A DNA stretch of 64,000 nt from Streptomyces sp. RFCAC02. GTDB lineage: Bacteria; Actinomycetota; Actinomycetes; Streptomycetales; Streptomycetaceae. The stretch lies in contig NZ_SAUH01000001.1 of the NCBI RefSeq assembly GCF_004193175.1, forward strand, positions 2,707,501 through 2,771,500, given 5' to 3'. Shown in pieces: positions 61,117 through 64,000 of this stretch (position 1 is the stretch's first letter; every line of letters starts with the position of its first letter). The position numbers and the translations under genes were made by a program. A model generated the notes under the pieces. That model did no database searches. It was given only the letters and a program-made list of their open reading frames with translations, and was not told the origin of the DNA.

Positions 61117-62789
61117 CTACGGCGTACGGGTCCGCCGGCGCTGCGGGCGCTTCTCGCTCGGCCGCTTCAGCACCTCGCCGGCCTCCAGGGCCGCGAGCCG
61201 CCGGGCGGCACCGTACTGGGCCAGCGCGTCCGTCAGCGCCTGCACCGAGGGCTCGGGCGCCATGACGTCGACCCGCAGGCCGTGCTCCTCGGCGGTCCGC
61301 GCCGTCGCCGGGCCGATGCACGCGATCACCGTGACGTTGTGCGGCTTCCCGGCGATGCCGACGAGGTTGCGCACCGTGCTGGACGACGTGAACAGCACGG
61401 CGTCGAACCCGCCGCCCTTGATCGCCTCCCGCGTCTCGGCCGGCGGCGGCGAGGCGCGCACCGTCCGGTACGCCGTCACGTCGTCCACCTCCCAGCCCAG
61501 CTCCACGAGGCCGGCGACCAGTGTCTCGGTCGCGATGTCGGCACGCGGCAGGAACACCCGGTCGATCGGGTCGAACACCGGGTCGTAGGGCGGCCAGTCC
61601 TCCAGCAGCCCGGCCGCCGACTGCTCACCGCTCGGCACCAGGTCGGGCCGTACGCCGAACGTCCGCAGCGCCCGCGCCGTCTGCTCGCCCACGGCCGCCA
61701 CCTTGATCCCGGCGAACGCCCGCGCGTCGAGCCCGTACTCCTCGAACTTCTCCCGGATGGCGCGCACCGCGTTCACCGAGGTGAAGGCGATCCACTCGTA
61801 CCGGCCGGTGACCAGGCCCTTGACCGCGCGGTCCATCTGCTGCGGGGTCCGCGGCGGCTCGACGGCGATCGTCGGCACCTCGCTCGGCACCGCGCCGTAC
61901 GACCTGAGCTGCTCGGACAGCGACGCCGCCTGCTCCTTGGTGCGCGGCACGAGGACCTGCCAGCCGAACAGCGGCTTCGACTCGAACCACGACAGCGGCT
62001 CACGGCGCTCCGCCGCCCCGCCCGACCCGACGACCGCTATGACGGGCCGGTCGCCCTCGGGGACGGCAGGACCTTCGCGGACTTCAGGGCGCGCTCGACG
62101 GTGCCGAGCGTCGCGGACCAGGTCCGCTGCCGCGTCGTCGTGCCGGCGACGGTGACCGACAGCGGGGTGTCGGGCTTCCGGCCGGCCGACACCAGCCGCG
62201 CCGCCGTCACGCCGACCGCCTCCAGGGAGGTGCTGACGACGACGGTCGCGTCGGAGGCGCCGACCTCGCTCCAGCAGCGCTCGTCGGCCGTGGGGGCGTC
62301 CACGAAGCGCACGTCGCCGCCCTCGGAGCCGCGCAGCGGCACCCCGGCATAGGCGGCCACGCCCACCGCGTGGGAGACCCCCGGCACGACCTCGAACGTG
62401 ATGCCCTCGGCGGCCAGCGCCAGCATGTCGGCGGCGGCGTCGGCGTCGAGGCCCGGGTCGCCCGCGACCGCACGGACGACCCGCCTGCCGGAGCGCGCGT
62501 ACCGCATGACAAGATCGGCGGCATCACCGGCGACGGCCGCCGCGGCGTCCTGCAGCGGCGTGTCGGCCTCCGGCCGGACGTGCCCGCGGACGACCTCGTA
62601 CGCCTCCGGGTCGGCGACGAGCACGTCGGCCCGCGCCAGCGCGTCGACGGCGCGCAACGTCAGCAGACCCGGGTCACCGGGTCCCGCTCCGAGGAAGGTG
62701 ACGTGCCCGAGGGCTGTGTGGACTTCGCCGGCCGGCTGCGTGGTGACGTGCGGCTGGGCGCGTGTGGTGCGTGCGGCGGTGGGGCTCAA
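61117..62789 (-). pseudogene. hemD: Uroporphyrinogen-III C-methyltransferase / synthase fusion, frameshifted
   Basis: In streptomycetes this is one protein of about 560 residues. Here the first frame (62789 to 62037, about 250 residues) carries the SAM-dependent methyltransferase part, GHVTFLGAGPGDPGLLTLRA, up to LKSAKVLPSPRATGPS and a stop. The HemD synthase continues in another frame: EGDRPVIAVVG just after the break, then FGWQVLVPRTKEQAASLSEQ to the stop at 61117. One extra C in the CCCC run at 62059-62062 (GGGG on the plus strand) restores KVLPSPEGDRPVIAVVG. HemD closes hydroxymethylbilane to uroporphyrinogen III. The TTG start (62787-62789) follows GGGGGAG and overlaps the hemC stop. Confidence 0.85.
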
Positions 62790-63769
62790 TGTGCTCGCTC
62801 CCCCATCAGACCGGCCGCGCCCTTGGCGAGCATCTCGTCGGCGAGGGTGCGGCCCATGGCCGCCGCCTCCCCGGCGGACGCCGGTACGGGACCGGTGGTG
62901 GACAGCTGCACCAGCGCGGAGCCGTCGGTGGTGCCGACGACGCCGCGCAGGCGCACTTCGGTGACGGTCTGCCCGTCGTCCCCCGTGAGCAGGTCGGCGT
63001 ACGCGCCCACAGGTGCGCTGCAGCCGGCCTCCAGGGTGGCGAGCAGGGTGCGCTCGGCGGTGACGGCCATGCGGGTGTGCGGGTCGTCGAGGCCGGCGAG
63101 CTGGGCGGCGAGTGCCGTGTTCGAAGCGGCGCACTCGACCGCGAGTGCCCCCTGGCCGGGGGCGGGCAGCACGGTGTCGGGGGACAGCGGCTCGCTGATC
63201 TCCCCGGCCCGGCCGATGCGGTGCAGTCCGGCGGCGGCGAGCACGACGGCGTCGAGCTCGCCGGAGCGGACGTATCCGATCCTGGTGTCCACGTTGCCCC
63301 GGATGGCGACCGTCTCGATCGTCCTGCCGAGGGAGCGCGCCCAGGCGTTGAGCTGGGCCGTCCGGCGCGGGGAGCCGGTGCCGATCCTGGCGGGGCGCGC
63401 CGGGTCGGCCGTCAGCTCCTCGAACGGCAGCCCGGCGCGGGAGACCAGCACGTCCCGCGGGTCGGCGCGCCGCGGGAGCGCGGCGAGCGTCAGGGCCTCG
63501 GGCTGCGCGGTGGGAAGGTCCTTGAGGGAGTGGACGGCGAAGTCGATCTCCCCGGCGAGCAGCGCGTCGCGCAGCGCCGAGACGAAGACGCCGGTGCCCC
63601 CGATGCTGGCGAGCGCCTCGCGGGAGACGTCGCCGTACGTGGTGATCTCGACAAGCTCGACGGGCCTGCCGGTGAGGCGCTCGACCTGCCGTGCGACACC
63701 GCCCGACTGTGCCATGGCGAGCTGGGAGCGTCGCGTACCGAGCCGCAGGGGCCGGTGCGATGCGTTCAT
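62786..63769 (-). CDS. hemC: Hydroxymethylbilane synthase (porphobilinogen deaminase)
   Basis: A 327-residue enzyme. [15 protein letters not shown] opens the fold, HSLKDLP holds the catalytic aspartate D84, [15 protein letters not shown] and [13 protein letters not shown] bind the growing chain, and [14 protein letters not shown] holds the dipyrromethane cofactor Cys250. It links four porphobilinogens into hydroxymethylbilane. Its ATG overlaps the hemA stop and its stop overlaps the hemD/cobA TTG start (TTGA), so the operon is tightly coupled. Confidence 0.97.
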   Translation of the reverse strand: MNASHRPLRLGTRRSQLAMAQSGGVARQVERLTGRPVELVEITTYGDVSREALASIGGTGVFVSALRDALLAGEIDFAVHSLKDLPTAQPEALTLAALPRRADPRDVLVSRAGLPFEELTADPARPARIGTGSPRRTAQLNAWARSLGRTIETVAIRGNVDTRIGYVRSGELDAVVLAAAGLHRIGRAGEISEPLSPDTVLPAPGQGALAVECAASNTALAAQLAGLDDPHTRMAVTAERTLLATLEAGCSAPVGAYADLLTGDDGQTVTEVRLRGVVGTTDGSALVQLSTTGPVPASAGEAAAMGRTLADEMLAKGAAGLMGERAH

Positions 63770-64000
63770 GACCGCTCCTGTTCCGGGTGGGCGTGGTTCA
63801 ACGTGGGGTGGGCGGCGGCCGCGCCGGGGTCGGCCCCCGCGAGGTCGAACAGTTGTCGCAGGGCCGCCGCATAGTAGGCGCCGCCCGGCTCGCCCGCCAG
63901 TTCCTTGACGCGGACGGTCGGCGCGTGCAGCAGTTTGTCCACGACGCGGCGGACCGTCCGGGTGATCTCGGCGCGCTCCTTGTCGTCGAGGCCGGGCAGC
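63766..64000 (-). CDS. hemA: Glutamyl-tRNA reductase, C-terminal fragment at window edge
   Basis: The last 78 codons of a gene running off the right end. The peptide reads [40 protein letters not shown] and [18 protein letters not shown], the dimerisation domain of HemA. The stop TGA overlaps the hemC ATG. HemA reduces glutamyl-tRNA to glutamate semialdehyde, the first committed step of C5 haem synthesis. The 5' two thirds lie outside the window. The position at the head of hemC-hemD-hemB supports the call. Confidence 0.92.
   Translation of the reverse strand, partial: LPGLDDKERAEITRTVRRVVDKLLHAPTVRVKELAGEPGGAYYAAALRQLFDLAGADPGAAAAHPTLNHAHPEQERS

Noticed and set aside
62050..62075. Programmed ribosomal frameshift in hemD/cobA
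   Set aside because: A -1 slip at CCCC is conceivable, but there is no good slippery heptamer or clear downstream structure, and homologues are in one frame. A base-call error or mutation is simpler.

Overview
The window is very GC-rich (roughly 70-75 percent G+C by eye), densely coded, uses many GTG starts (and one probable TTG start), and carries an aminofutalosine-type menaquinone pair (mqnP/mqnL), a class I lysyl-tRNA synthetase, a fused uroporphyrinogen-III methyltransferase/synthase, DUF3558 lipoproteins, a DUF2637 protein and a DUF2516 protein. Together these point to Streptomyces or a close relative in the Streptomycetaceae. No rRNA, tRNA, CRISPR array, intact insertion sequence or phage module was seen.

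Layout. 0-10 kb is a mosaic of small regulator/target pairs: an SDR; a SulP anion transporter divergent from a MerR regulator over a 22-bp palindrome; a HIT hydrolase; an NmrA-type reductase; an antibiotic-monooxygenase-fold protein divergent from a MmyB-type regulator; remnants of two dead genes; and an Lrp regulator followed by an arginine-catabolic pair (a DDAH/ArgZ-superfamily amidinohydrolase translationally coupled to ornithine aminotransferase), with a recognisable promoter and Lrp-like operator. 10-15 kb holds polysaccharide genes: a hexapeptide acetyltransferase, a Stealth sugar-phosphate transferase, a family-8 polysaccharide lyase with no signal peptide, and a cupin/zinc-ribbon protein. 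15-26 kb is an efflux and stress region made of regulator/target pairs (MarR-MFS, MocR-LysE, LysR-MFS, LysR-DJ-1/OYE), most with visible inverted or direct repeats between them.

26-35 kb is core: an XRE/HbhA-like/DUF2516 group, a DUF47-Pit low-affinity phosphate pair, an aldo/keto reductase, and a pstSCAB operon preceded by a four-unit 11-nt PHO-box-like array, then a CsoR copper sensor with its palindrome and a LppX-like lipoprotein. 35-42 kb has a PAP2 phosphatase, a bifunctional transglycosylase/NlpC-P60 enzyme divergent from a VirB2-like small membrane protein coupled to a PQQ-dehydrogenase-like lipoprotein, and mqnL-mqnP. 42-49 kb is a cytochrome c maturation operon (resA-like, ccdA, resB, ccsB) downstream of a histidine phosphatase and hemL. 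49-57 kb carries two DUF3558 lipoproteins, a DUF2637 protein, and divergent lysS and argS. 57-64 kb ends with a serine hydrolase/SDR/YnfA group and the haem operon hemA-hemC-hemD/cobA-hemB on the minus strand, feeding the same haem that the cytochrome c genes use.

Two otherwise well-conserved genes are broken by single-base frameshifts: a GlxA/AraC regulator near 56642 and the hemD/cobA fusion near 62060. The second is hard to reconcile with a respiring actinomycete and should be treated as a possible sequence error until the reads are checked. No single obviously new large system was found. The most promising leads are the arginine module (probable arginine dihydrolase rather than dimethylargininase), the small conjugation-like cell-wall/pilin/lipoprotein group at 36.7-39.3 kb, and the Stealth/PL8 group.
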